The notes below the pieces were generated by a model that was given only the letters and a program-made list of their open reading frames with translations, had not been told where the DNA came from and did not search any database. The translations under genes and the position numbers were made by a program. Below are positions 16,784-27,070 of a DNA stretch of 64,000 nt, one piece after another. The first letter of the stretch is position 1. The number at the start of each line of letters is the position of its first letter. Source of the DNA: Chloroflexota bacterium (lineage in GTDB: Bacteria > Chloroflexota > Limnocylindria > P2-11E). Location of the stretch: positions 1 through 64,000 of the forward strand of contig JACQAT010000005.1 of assembly GCA_016194865.1 (NCBI GenBank), in the 5' to 3' direction.

Positions 16784-17833
16784 TCACGTCGCGTACTGCT
16801 TGAACCACTCGATCGTCGCCTGCCACGCCTTCTGCGCCTGATCGGCGACGTAGCGCTCACCGGTGTCGTTGTGGAACGCGTGGTTCACGCCGGGGTACAC
16901 CGTCGTCTTGTACGGGCGCCCGGTCTTCTTGAGCTGCTCCTCGATCTGCGGCGCGGTGCTCGTGATGCGCGTGTCCAGCTCGGCGTAGACCGCCGAGACC
17001 GCGGCCTTCGTCGTCGCGAGCCCGGCGATGTTCGCCGGCGCGGGTCCGTAGAACGGCGCCGCCGCCTTCACGTCGCCTCCCGCCACCAGAAGGTTCCACA
17101 CCGTGCCGCCACCGAAGCAGAAGCCGGTGACCGCGAGCGCGTCCGCCTTGACGTTGGCGTGCGCCTTGAGGAACTCGAGCGCGGCTTTGAGGTCGGCGGT
17201 CATCGCGTCGGGTGTCGTCTTGGCGAGCTCGGCCGAGTACGTCCCGCCGAGCTTCTCGGCGCCGCCCTGGCGCGACAGCAGGTCGATCGAGAGGCCGGTG
17301 AACCCCGCGGTCGCGACGCGGCGGACGACATCCTGGATGTGGGGCGTCAGCCCGACGTTCTCGTGCACGACGAGCACCGCGGGGTACGTGCCCTCGGCCT
17401 TCGGCCGCGCCAGGTAGCCGATCAACACGGCGCCGTCGGCGCCCTTGATCGACCCGGGAGAGACGGGACCGGCGGTGATCCGCGGGTCGTCGGCCTTGAC
17501 GGTGACGCCGTCGGGGCCGCTGCGCGCGGCCGGCGGGAGCGCATAGGGGCTGGCGGCGGCCGTCGCCACGGCGGTCGGGCTGGCGACGCGGTTCGAGGCG
17601 GCGGCGGTCGCGGACGGCGCCGTCGTCGCGGCGGGGCTGCAGCCGAGCGTCGGCAGGACCGCCAGCGTCACGGCGAGGCTCCCGGTGATCCAGGTGACCT
17701 TCCGGAGCATTTGACGACGTGAGATCAGACCGTCGTTGAAGTCCTCGATGTGCTCCTGGATGACGTACAGCTGGAGCGGGGTCCAGTCCGGGTGCGCCGG
17801 GTCGATGTTCTGGTCGCCCCTGTGACCGCCCAC
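16784..17833 (-). CDS. Tat-exported dienelactone hydrolase family lipoprotein
   Basis: A 349-residue alpha/beta hydrolase. After an unusually long n-region (about 40 residues) comes a twin-arginine motif SRRQMLRKV, a hydrophobic stretch, and a possible lipobox LPTLGC, so export by Tat and lipid anchoring are likely. The mature part has the dienelactone-hydrolase triad: Cys in VTGFCFGGGTVW, Asp in ELDTRI and His in VNHAFHND. The GTG start at 17833 has GGGAGG seven bases upstream, which decides it over longer readings. The substrate is unknown. It is convergent with tig. Confidence 0.88.
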   Translation of the reverse strand: MGGHRGDQNIDPAHPDWTPLQLYVIQEHIEDFNDGLISRRQMLRKVTWITGSLAVTLAVLPTLGCSPAATTAPSATAAASNRVASPTAVATAAASPYALPPAARSGPDGVTVKADDPRITAGPVSPGSIKGADGAVLIGYLARPKAEGTYPAVLVVHENVGLTPHIQDVVRRVATAGFTGLSIDLLSRQGGAEKLGGTYSAELAKTTPDAMTADLKAALEFLKAHANVKADALAVTGFCFGGGTVWNLLVAGGDVKAAAPFYGPAPANIAGLATTKAAVSAVYAELDTRITSTAPQIEEQLKKTGRPYKTTVYPGVNHAFHNDTGERYVADQAQKAWQATIEWFKQYAT

Positions 17834-17870
17834 GTGTCCACCTCCCACGCCTGCGCCGGGTCTCTCTGTA

Positions 17871-19019
17871 CTACGCCTCGACGGGCACGGCGGATGCGAT
17901 CTTGGCCGCCAGCTCTCGGAGCGTCGCGGCGCCGGTGGAATCGGGGCCGGCCAGGACCAGGGGCTTGCCCTGGTCGGCGGCGTCATCGAAGAGCGGTGTG
18001 CACGGGATCACCAGGTCCGGCTTGCGACCGAAGAATTGCTCGATCTGCTCGTAGTCGAGGCCTCGGGTCCCGGTGCGGTTCAGCACGAGCAGCGTCCGCT
18101 CGCGCGGGTACTGCAGCTTCGTCAGCACGAAGATGACGTCGAGCGCCGCCTTGAGGGAAGGCAGGTTCGCGTTCGTGACGACGACGACGCCATCGGACGC
18201 GTCGAGGGCGGCGAGGGTGATCTGGGAGAAGGTCGCCGCGCTGTCGACGATCACATAGTCGGCTCTCGCCTTGAGCCGGTCGATCGCCTGCTGGACATTC
18301 GTGATCGAGACGAGCTCGGCCGCCTCCGGCCGATCGGAGGCGCTCACGAGCGTCACTCCGCTCGCGTGCTCCTGAACGAAGTTCGAGAAATACGCGTCAT
18401 CCTGGTCGGCGAGAACGTTATCGCCGATGTCCGCGAGCGTCCGCTCGGGCTTCAGGTCGAGCAGCATCGCGGCGTTCGGGAATTCGAGGTTCAGGTCGAA
18501 GACCGCCGTCCGGTAGGAGCTCGAGGTACCGAGCGCGACCGCGGTGTTGACCGCGAGCGTCGTCGCTCCGGTGCCGCCCTTTCCGTGGAGGAACAGAACG
18601 ACTTTGCCCTGTCGCGCGACCGCGCCGGCCGCGGCGGGCGCCGCCGCCGAGCGGCGCAGCAGCGTCTCGACCTTGGCCGCGAGCACCGCCATCTCGACCG
18701 GCTTCGGCACGTAGTCGTCGACGCCGACCTGATAGCCGGAGAGGATGTCCTCGGCCTGCTTGCGGGCGGAGAGCATGACGATCGGGATGCGCGAGGTCTT
18801 GTGGTTCTCGCGCAGCCGGCGCGTCAGCTCGAGGCCGTTCATGTACGGCATGTTCACGTCGGTGATGACCAGGTGGGGGAGCTCCTGCCGTACCAGCTTC
18901 AGCGCCTCCATGCCATCGGGCGCGACGAGCACGTTGTAGCCGCGGCGCTGCAGGAACGTCGAGACGAGCTTGCGGATCTGCTCCTCGTCGTCGGCGAAGA
19001 GGATCTTCTCGCCTGCCAT
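17871..19019 (-). CDS. Response regulator fused to a CpaE/TadZ-like ATPase
   Basis: A 382-residue fusion. Residues 1-120 are a receiver domain with acidic pocket FADDEEQ, phospho-Asp D54 in VITDVNMPYMNG and Lys in DDYVPKPVEM. After an Ala/Pro linker comes a MinD/CpaE-type P-loop domain with the deviant Walker A GKGGTGATTLAVN, and DYVIVDSAATFSQITLAALD. CpaE/TadZ proteins place pilus or polar machinery, but no tad genes are nearby. It follows a single-domain receiver gene by 8 bases, downstream of a large histidine kinase. Confidence 0.9.
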   Translation of the reverse strand: MAGEKILFADDEEQIRKLVSTFLQRRGYNVLVAPDGMEALKLVRQELPHLVITDVNMPYMNGLELTRRLRENHKTSRIPIVMLSARKQAEDILSGYQVGVDDYVPKPVEMAVLAAKVETLLRRSAAAPAAAGAVARQGKVVLFLHGKGGTGATTLAVNTAVALGTSSSYRTAVFDLNLEFPNAAMLLDLKPERTLADIGDNVLADQDDAYFSNFVQEHASGVTLVSASDRPEAAELVSITNVQQAIDRLKARADYVIVDSAATFSQITLAALDASDGVVVVTNANLPSLKAALDVIFVLTKLQYPRERTLLVLNRTGTRGLDYEQIEQFFGRKPDLVIPCTPLFDDAADQGKPLVLAGPDSTGAATLRELAAKIASAVPVEA

Positions 19020-19027
19020 CGGTCGGC

Positions 19028-19399
19028 CTAGCCCGTCTTCGTCGTGAACTCGTCGACACGCGCGCGGAGATCCGCCATGGTGAACGGCTTTGCCAGCACT
19101 CCCGCCGCGCCGTGCCGGGAGGCCTCCTCGACCTGCGCGCGCTGCACGCTCGCGGTCATGAACACGATCGGGATGTGCGAGATGGTCGGATCGGCCTTCA
19201 CGGCGTCACCGAGCTGGTAGCCGTCCATTCCCGGCATCGACACGTCCGAGAAGATCACGTCCGGGTGCTCCTTGCGGATGAGCCGCAGGCCGGATGCGCC
19301 GTCGGGAGCGAGGTGGATCTCGTGCGCGAGGGAGCGCAGAGCGGCACGGATCAGCTTCTGGATCATGACGTCGTCCTCGCAGAACACGAGCTTGCTCAC
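19028..19399 (-). CDS. Single-domain response regulator
   Basis: A 123-residue receiver domain with no output domain. The acidic pair is CEDD, phospho-Asp is in VIFSDVSMPGMDGYQL, Thr in IPIVFMTASVQR and Lys in VLAKPFTMADL. It lies between the histidine kinase (16 bases upstream) and the receiver-ATPase fusion (8 bases downstream), so the three probably form one phosphorelay operon. Confidence 0.9.
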   Translation of the reverse strand: MSKLVFCEDDVMIQKLIRAALRSLAHEIHLAPDGASGLRLIRKEHPDVIFSDVSMPGMDGYQLGDAVKADPTISHIPIVFMTASVQRAQVEEASRHGAAGVLAKPFTMADLRARVDEFTTKTG

Positions 19400-19415
19400 G
19401 GACTAAGCGTAAGCG

Positions 19416-21941
19416 TCACACGGCCTGCGTGAGCGCCGCAAGGGGGACCTTGAAATGGAACACCGAGCCCTTGCCGACCTCGCTCTCGACCCACGCCCGC
19501 CCGCCGTGCATCTCCACGATCTGACGCACGATCGGCAGCCCGAGCCCGGTCCCCTGGATGTGACGCGTCGCGGTCGATTCGATGCGCGAGTAGCGCTCGA
19601 ACACCTTCTCGAGCGCCTCTGCCGGGATCCCGAGGCCGTGGTCCGTGACCGTCACCTCGACCGAGCCGGCGTCGGCGTGACTGGCGATGCGGATATCACC
19701 GCCCTTGGGCGAATACTTGACCGCGTTGCTCAGCAGGTTGGTGACGACCTGCGTGAGCTTGTCGAGGTCACCTGAGAAGACCGGGAGCCGGTCGTCGAGA
19801 TCGAGCTCGATCGGGTGGCGCGGTGAATTGGGCCGGACGCGACCGGCGACCTCGCGGATGATCGCGTTGATGTCGACCTCTCCGCGATGCAGGAGCATGC
19901 GCCCCGATTCCATCCGGTCGAGGTCGAGCATGTCCGTGATCATCCGGTTGAGGCGCAGCGCATCCTTGTTGATATCGGACGCGAACTCCTTGATCTCGGC
20001 GGGCGTGAGGTCCTCGTCGCGCATCATTTCGCTGAATCCCTGGATCCCCGTGAGCGGCGTGCGGAACTCGTGGCTCACGATCGAGATGAAGTCGCTCTTC
20101 GCCATGGAGAGCTGCTCGAGCTCACCGACCGCGGCGCGCTGTTGCTCGAACGCCTCGGCCGCGGTGAGGGCGCTCACGGCCTGGTCGGCGAACAGCGTGA
20201 GCAGGTGGCCGTCCTCCTCCGTGTAGCGGCCGACGGCATCGAAGGAGCGCACCACGATCGCGCCGATCGGCTCCCCGCTGCGGACCAGCGGGACCGCGAT
20301 GGCGGCGCGGAGCCCGGCGGCGATCGACTCCTTCGTCGCGCCGGGCCAGGTCTGGTAGTCGTTCACGATCACCGGCGCGATCCGCTCGAACGCCGATCCC
20401 GCGGCGCCCTGGCCCACGCGAAGGATCCGCGTCGCGTCCTTCTCCTTCATGTTGAAGTCGCGCACGTTCCTCAGGACCTTCGCCTCGGGGACCCAGATGA
20501 AGAGGCTCGCGCTGCCCTGACCGAGCAGCTTCACGGCGTTCTTCAGGATCTCGTCGAGGATCACCCGTGGATCGGTCTGTCCCGCCAGCACGGCGGAGGC
20601 ATGGTGGAGCAACAGCATCCGCTCGCTCTCGCGCTGGCGGGCCTGGAACAGCCGCGCGGTCTCCATCGCCGCGCGCAGCTCGTGCCCGACGGCCTCCAGG
20701 AGGTGCACCTCGTCGCCCGTCCAGGTGCGCGGGCGTCCCACCTGCGTCGCGACGAGCGCACCGACCAGCTGGCCCGCGACCGCGATCGGCACCGCGATGC
20801 TCGCGCGTGCCTCGCCGCCGCCGCGCTGGCGCTCCTCCGGCGACGCCTGGCGATCGGCCCTCTCCAGCTCCCAGTCGTGCACGACGATCGTGCGGTTCTC
20901 GGCCGCCGCCTGGCGGGCGATGCGTCCGCGCTGCGAGCCGATCGGGAAGCGCGTCACCCCCGGGGCGGCCCAGCAGTAGGCGACGCGCAGGTCATCGCTC
21001 GTCGCGCCGGTCGCGACGACGACACGCGAGACGTTCAACGCGAGGCCGACCTCTTCGCCCGTCCGTCGAAGCACCTCGTTGGCGTCGAGGCTCGCGCGCA
21101 CCGTCTTCGCGACCTTGTTGACGACCGCCTCGCGGTCGGCGCGCGCCTCGGCCTCGGCGATCGAGCGTGCGTTCTCGAGCGCGCCGGAGATCGTGTGCGC
21201 GAGGAGCGCGACGAGATCGAGGTGGCTCGGCGCGAGCATGTTCGCCTCGGGGTGGCGCAGCATGAGCACTCCCACGAGGCGCGTGTTCGACACGAGAGGC
21301 AGGAGCGCGAACGTGCGTACCGAGACGAGCGGCGGGAAGCGCGCCACGAGCGCGCGCCAGGCGCGATCGTCATCGTCCGTCTGCGTCAGGACCAGCGGTA
21401 GACGCTCCGTGATCACCTGCCCGCGGATCTCGATGGGTAGCGTCTCGAGCGGGTAGCGGTCCGTCGGCAGCTCACCGGAAGCGGGCCCGTCCTCCATGGG
21501 GATGCAGAACGCGCCCGCGTCGTCGTCGAGCTCGAGGAACCCCACCGTCATGCCCTTCGGCAGGGCCTCGCGGATCGCGCCGAGCGACGAGCGGATGATC
21601 TCCTGCCGCGAGTGCTTCCCGGACAGCTGGCTCGCGAGACCCGACACGAGCGCGAGCTCGGCAGCGCGTCGCTCCTCGATCCCCAGAGCGGCCGTCACGG
21701 CCGTGGCGATCCGATAGGCGATCAGCGCCGCGATGAGGCTGAATGCCAGGTACAGCAGGAAGCTGATGAGGTGACGGTCCGCCGTGCTCAGAACGAACTG
21801 GAGCGGGTCTCCGGGCACGTTGATGAGGCGCGCCACGACGAGCTCGGCCGTGAACAGGAGCGAGATGACGACGTACACGACGATCGCGTAGGCCACCGAC
21901 GCCGCCATGTAGATCGCCAGGGTGCGCGGAAGCCGTCTCAC
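19416..21941 (-). CDS. Multi-GAF membrane sensor histidine kinase
   Basis: An 841-residue kinase. Two N-terminal membrane helices (about 8-35 and 58-82) are followed by three GAF-like sensor domains (about 95-245, 275-420, 435-590). The HisKA dimerisation helix carries the phospho-His in DFISIVSHEFRTPLTG. The HATPase domain has N box NLLSNAVKYSP, G1 VTDHGLGIP and G2 GTGLGLPIV. It heads a minus-strand set with two receiver proteins and is divergent from an Hpt protein, with only 35 bases between the two starts. Confidence 0.93.
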   Translation of the reverse strand: MRRLPRTLAIYMAASVAYAIVVYVVISLLFTAELVVARLINVPGDPLQFVLSTADRHLISFLLYLAFSLIAALIAYRIATAVTAALGIEERRAAELALVSGLASQLSGKHSRQEIIRSSLGAIREALPKGMTVGFLELDDDAGAFCIPMEDGPASGELPTDRYPLETLPIEIRGQVITERLPLVLTQTDDDDRAWRALVARFPPLVSVRTFALLPLVSNTRLVGVLMLRHPEANMLAPSHLDLVALLAHTISGALENARSIAEAEARADREAVVNKVAKTVRASLDANEVLRRTGEEVGLALNVSRVVVATGATSDDLRVAYCWAAPGVTRFPIGSQRGRIARQAAAENRTIVVHDWELERADRQASPEERQRGGGEARASIAVPIAVAGQLVGALVATQVGRPRTWTGDEVHLLEAVGHELRAAMETARLFQARQRESERMLLLHHASAVLAGQTDPRVILDEILKNAVKLLGQGSASLFIWVPEAKVLRNVRDFNMKEKDATRILRVGQGAAGSAFERIAPVIVNDYQTWPGATKESIAAGLRAAIAVPLVRSGEPIGAIVVRSFDAVGRYTEEDGHLLTLFADQAVSALTAAEAFEQQRAAVGELEQLSMAKSDFISIVSHEFRTPLTGIQGFSEMMRDEDLTPAEIKEFASDINKDALRLNRMITDMLDLDRMESGRMLLHRGEVDINAIIREVAGRVRPNSPRHPIELDLDDRLPVFSGDLDKLTQVVTNLLSNAVKYSPKGGDIRIASHADAGSVEVTVTDHGLGIPAEALEKVFERYSRIESTATRHIQGTGLGLPIVRQIVEMHGGRAWVESEVGKGSVFHFKVPLAALTQAV

Positions 21942-21976
21942 TCGACGATTATGTTGCCGTGGAAGAGGAAAGCGAG

Positions 21977-22285
21977 ATGGCGGTCATCTGGGCGGAGCAT
22001 TGGGCCGAGACGCTCGCGCGGGTGGACGTCATCCGGAAGCTCGCCCTTGCTGTGGCCGCCGGGTCCATGGCGGACGACACGCTGTCCCCGCAGCGGGCCC
22101 AGGCCCGCTTCGAGGCCCACGCGCTGGCGGGCTCGTGCGCCATCTTCGGACGCCACGAGGGGTCGCGGATCGCGCTCGAGATCGAGGCGCGTCTCGACGA
22201 GCCCGGCCCTCTGTCGGGTGAGGACGGTGAGCGGCTCGTGACCCTGGTCGATGCGCTTCGTCACGCCCTTGACACGGAGAGCTGA
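21977..22285 (+). CDS. Hpt-domain phosphotransfer protein
   Basis: A 102-residue helical protein with the Hpt signature [20 protein letters not shown], in which the first His would be phosphorylated (family form AHxLKGSxxxxG). AGAGGA seven bases before the ATG at 21977 favours that start over the GTG at 21959. It is divergent from the histidine kinase, and with the single-domain receivers it would allow a multi-step phosphorelay. It stands directly upstream of clpP. Confidence 0.8.
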   Translation: MAVIWAEHWAETLARVDVIRKLALAVAAGSMADDTLSPQRAQARFEAHALAGSCAIFGRHEGSRIALEIEARLDEPGPLSGEDGERLVTLVDALRHALDTES

Positions 22286-22295
22286 GCCCGACAAT

Positions 22296-22305
22296 GGGTA
22301 CACTT
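22296..22305 (+). promoter_or_regulatory. Candidate -10 region for clpP (GGGTACACTT)
   Basis: GGGTACACTT occurs 25 bases before the clpP start and again, identically, before valS (33683-33692). TACACT fits a -10 hexamer. A TTGACA at 22269-22274 is 24 bases upstream of TACACT, too far for a standard pair, so the assignment rests on the repeat and its position. Confidence 0.3.
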
Positions 22306-22329
22306 TCAGTGCGATCCGCGGAGGTGTCG

Positions 22330-23007
22330 ATGATGCAGGCGAATCTCGTCCCGATGGTGGTGGAGCAGTCCGGCCGCGGAGAGCGCGCGTACGACATCTT
22401 CTCGCGGCTCCTCAAGGACCGGATCATCTTCGTCACCGATCAGATCGAGGACGGGATGGCGAACCTGGTCATCGCCCAGCTGCTCTTCCTCGAGTCGGAG
22501 GACCCGGAGCGCGACATCTACCTGTACATCAACTCGCCCGGAGGCGTCGTCACCGCCGGCCTCGCGATCTACGACACGATGCAGTACCTCAAGGCTCCCG
22601 TGAACACGGTCTGCATCGGCCAGGCGGCCTCGATGGCCGCGGTGCTCCTGATGGCCGGCTCCAAGGGCAAGCGCTACGCGCTCCCGAACGCGCGGATCAT
22701 GATCCACCAGGGCTCCGGTGGATTCCGCGGCAACACCCCGGACGTGATCATCCAGGTGAAGGAGCTCGAGACGCTCGTCGACAAGCTCACGAAGATCATG
22801 GCGCACCACACCGGTCAGCCGCAGGAGACCATCCGCGCCGACTCCGATCGCGACCGTTTCATGTCCGCCGAAGAGGCGAAGAAGTACGGCATCATCGACG
22901 ACGTGTACGTCGGCAAGGAATCGCTCATCTCGATCGCCAAGGCGGAAGGCGAGCTGCGCCCGGTGAAGGACAAGGAAAAAGACAAAGAGCCGGTCCAGGT
23001 CCGTTGA
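22330..23007 (+). CDS. clpP: ATP-dependent Clp protease proteolytic subunit
   Basis: A 225-residue ClpP serine protease. Catalytic Ser101 is in [12 protein letters not shown], His126 in [11 protein letters not shown], and the Asp lies about 50 residues later in the [13 protein letters not shown] region. [16 protein letters not shown] is a family mark. A Lys/Glu/Asp-rich tail (KDKEKDKEP) follows. GGAGG six bases upstream picks the ATG at 22330 rather than 22294. clpX begins 2 bases after the stop, so they form an operon. Confidence 0.97.
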   Translation: MMQANLVPMVVEQSGRGERAYDIFSRLLKDRIIFVTDQIEDGMANLVIAQLLFLESEDPERDIYLYINSPGGVVTAGLAIYDTMQYLKAPVNTVCIGQAASMAAVLLMAGSKGKRYALPNARIMIHQGSGGFRGNTPDVIIQVKELETLVDKLTKIMAHHTGQPQETIRADSDRDRFMSAEEAKKYGIIDDVYVGKESLISIAKAEGELRPVKDKEKDKEPVQVR

Positions 23008-23008
23008 T

Positions 23009-24283
<1,275 letters not shown>

Positions 24284-24335
24284 CGACGGCCCGGCCCGCC
24301 CGCCTATCCTGCTCGGACGAGCGGGGGAGGTGGAC

Positions 24336-25430
24336 ATGCGAAGCCTGATCGCGATCCTGTCCGCGTGCGCGATCCTCGTCATTTCCTGTGGCGGTGCGAG
24401 CACCAGCGGCGCGTCGCCCGCCGCGAGCGCCGCCGCGTCGGCCGCGGTCGCCGCGAACAGCGGCCCGTGTGGAGCCAAAGGCTCGGGGTCGCTCACGATC
24501 CTCGGCACACCGCAGGAGGAGTACATCCAGGGCATCGCCAAGGCCTTCGAGGCCGAGTGCGGCATCAAGACGAGCTACGTCCGCCTCTCGAGCGGCGAAG
24601 CCGTGGCGAAGCTCACTGCCGACAAGGCGAACCCGCAGTTCTCGGTCTGGTGGGGTGGACCCGCGGATGGCTACATCGCCGCGAACAACACGGGTCTCAT
24701 CGAGGCCTACAAGCCCAAGCTCTTCGACAAGATCCCGGCGCAATACCGCGACGCCAATGGCGTGTGGACCGGCATCTACGTCGGCGCGCTCGGCCTTGCG
24801 GTGAATACGAAGATCCTCGCGGCGAAGAATCTCCCGGAGCCCGCGTCCTGGGCGGATCTCGCGAAGCCGATCTACAAGGGTCAGATCTCGATGGCGCACC
24901 CCGCCTCGAGCGGCACGGCCTACACGATGGTCGCGACGCAGGCGTTCCTCAACAACAGGGACATCGAGAAGACCTTTGCCTATCTGAAGCAGTTCCACTC
25001 GAACGTGCTCCAGTACCAGAAGACCGGCGCGGCACCGGCCCGGCTCGCCGGCCAGGGCGAGGTCGCGATCGGCGTTGTGTTCTCGCATGACACCGTCGCG
25101 GCGATCGACGAGGGCTTCAAGGACCTCAAGGTCGTCTTCCCGTCGGAGGGAACCGGCTACGAGATCGGCGGCGAGGCGCTCGTGAAGAACGCCCCGGATC
25201 CCGTCGCAGGCAAGACGTTCCTCGACTGGGCGCTCGGGGTCAGGGCGCAGGAGCTCGCCGCGACGTTCAAGGCCTACCAGATCCCTACCAACCCGGACGC
25301 GAAGGTGTCGGATAAGTCCGTGAAGCTCTCGTCCGTGAAGACCGTGACCTACGACTTCCAGTGGGCCGGCGACAACAAGAAGGCCATCGTCGACCGCTTC
25401 TCCAACGAGGTGGCTCCAGCTCCGAAATGA
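24336..25430 (+). CDS. Iron(III)-type ABC transporter substrate-binding lipoprotein
   Basis: A 364-residue solute-binding protein of the FbpA/FutA/AfuA group. It has a lipoprotein signal (MRSLIAILSACAILVISC), an Ala/Ser-rich linker, and a family-1 fold with SLTILGTPQEEYIQGIAKAF, WWGGPADGYIAAN and GIYVGALGLAVN. The ATG at 24336 has GGGGGAGG five bases upstream. It is coupled to the permease by ATGA. Ferric iron is the usual substrate for this group; 2-aminoethylphosphonate or other small anions are possible alternatives. Confidence 0.88.
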   Translation: MRSLIAILSACAILVISCGGASTSGASPAASAAASAAVAANSGPCGAKGSGSLTILGTPQEEYIQGIAKAFEAECGIKTSYVRLSSGEAVAKLTADKANPQFSVWWGGPADGYIAANNTGLIEAYKPKLFDKIPAQYRDANGVWTGIYVGALGLAVNTKILAAKNLPEPASWADLAKPIYKGQISMAHPASSGTAYTMVATQAFLNNRDIEKTFAYLKQFHSNVLQYQKTGAAPARLAGQGEVAIGVVFSHDTVAAIDEGFKDLKVVFPSEGTGYEIGGEALVKNAPDPVAGKTFLDWALGVRAQELAATFKAYQIPTNPDAKVSDKSVKLSSVKTVTYDFQWAGDNKKAIVDRFSNEVAPAPK

Positions 25431-27070
25431 TCGCGATCCGGCGCGATCCCGCCGCCGCGCTCCTCGCGGTCGTCGCGGCGGCGGGCATTGCGCTCGCACT
25501 CCTCTATCCCCTCGGGGCGGTCATGCGCGAAGCGGTCTTCGACGACCGAGGCGTCACCGACATCGCTCCCATCACGAGGATCTTCTCGTTCCCGGTCCCG
25601 CGCCAGATCATCCTCAACACGCTCCTCATGGGGTCGTTGGCCGGTGCCCTCGGGACGGTACTCGGGTTCTGCTTCGCGCTCGCGACGACGCGGGCAGCAC
25701 GAGGTCCGGTGCGGACGCTTCTCCACTACAGCGCGCTGCTTCCGCTGGTCGCCCCGCCGTTCGCGCTCGCGCTCTCCACGATCTTCCTGTTCGGCAGGCA
25801 GGGACTGGTGACTCGCGGCCTGTTCGGCCTCGAGGCCGACCCCTACGGTCTGTCGGGCCTGCTCTTCGTCCAGACGATCACGTTCTTCCCGGTCGCGTAC
25901 CTGATCTTCGACGCCCTGATGCGCCACCTGGATCCCGCGCTCGAGGAAGCGGCACTGAATCTCGGCGCGTCGCGCGGCCGGATCATGCGGACCGTCGTCA
26001 TCCCGCTGCTGCGACCGGGATTCGCGGCTTCGTTCCTGATCATCTTCGTCGAGTCGCTCGCCGATCTCGCGAACCCGCTCCTCATTGGCGGCGATTTCAA
26101 CGTGCTCGCTTCGAGCGCCTACCTCGCGATCATCGGCGAGTTCGACACGCGCAAGGCCGTCGCCTTCTCGGTCGTGCTGATGTTGCCCTCGCTGATCGCC
26201 TACTTCGCCCAACGGATCTGGGTGGGCGAGAGCTCCGTCGTGACCGTCACCGGAAAGCCTTCCACCGGTCGCGCGCGCACCCTCGAGGCGCGGTTCCGGC
26301 TCGCGTTGCTCGCGCTGACGCTCGCCGTCGCGGGACTCGTGCTGCTCCTCTACCTCGCGGTGGTCGCCGGCGCGTTCACCAAGCTGCTCGGGATCGACAA
26401 CACCGTCACGCTCGACAACTTTCGCAACGTCCTCGGCGGCATCGGGACGCGCGCGATGACCGACACGACCTTCCTCTCCGCCATCGCGGCGCCCATCGCC
26501 GCCCTCTCGGGCCTCCTCGTCGCGTATCTCGTGGTCCGCACCCGCGTTCCCGGCCGTATCGCTTTCGATTACCTCCTGATGCTCGGTGCCGCCGCGCCAG
26601 GCATCGTGCTCGGTCTAGGGATCCTGCTCGCCTTCAACCATCCTCCGCTGCTGTTCACGGGGAGCGCTGCGATCTTCGTCATCGCCTTCGTGCTCCGTAC
26701 GGCGCCGGTATCGCTGCGCAGCTGCGTGGCCGCGCTGCTGCAGATCGACCCCAGCCTCGAGCAGGCGTCGGCCAACCTCGGCGCGGGGGCTGCCACCACC
26801 TTCCGCCGCATCACCCTTCCGCTCGTGCGTCGCGCGCTGCTGTCCGGGGCGATCTTCTCGTTCACTCGCAACATGACCACGCTCTCGACGATCGCCCTGC
26901 TGGTCACGCCGAACTGGCGGATCATGACGGCGCAGATCCTCAACGAGATCGATGCGCAGCGGCTGGGCAACGGCGCCGCCTATTCGTGCATCCTCATCGC
27001 CATCGTGCTCGTCACCATCGTCGTCCTCGAGCGGCTCTTCGGCCGCGCCGCGGTCGAGGTGGGCGCGTGA
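25427..27070 (+). CDS. Iron-type ABC transporter permease (fused, two TMD sets)
   Basis: A 547-residue FbpB-type permease with about 12 membrane helices in two homologous halves. Each half carries an EAA loop for ATPase contact: the first LEEAALNLGASRGRIMRTVV, the second LEQASANLGAGAATTFRRIT. The ATG overlaps the binding-protein stop (ATGA) and the stop overlaps the ATPase GTG (GTGA), so the three genes form a complete importer operon. Confidence 0.92.
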   Translation: MIAIRRDPAAALLAVVAAAGIALALLYPLGAVMREAVFDDRGVTDIAPITRIFSFPVPRQIILNTLLMGSLAGALGTVLGFCFALATTRAARGPVRTLLHYSALLPLVAPPFALALSTIFLFGRQGLVTRGLFGLEADPYGLSGLLFVQTITFFPVAYLIFDALMRHLDPALEEAALNLGASRGRIMRTVVIPLLRPGFAASFLIIFVESLADLANPLLIGGDFNVLASSAYLAIIGEFDTRKAVAFSVVLMLPSLIAYFAQRIWVGESSVVTVTGKPSTGRARTLEARFRLALLALTLAVAGLVLLLYLAVVAGAFTKLLGIDNTVTLDNFRNVLGGIGTRAMTDTTFLSAIAAPIAALSGLLVAYLVVRTRVPGRIAFDYLLMLGAAAPGIVLGLGILLAFNHPPLLFTGSAAIFVIAFVLRTAPVSLRSCVAALLQIDPSLEQASANLGAGAATTFRRITLPLVRRALLSGAIFSFTRNMTTLSTIALLVTPNWRIMTAQILNEIDAQRLGNGAAYSCILIAIVLVTIVVLERLFGRAAVEVGA

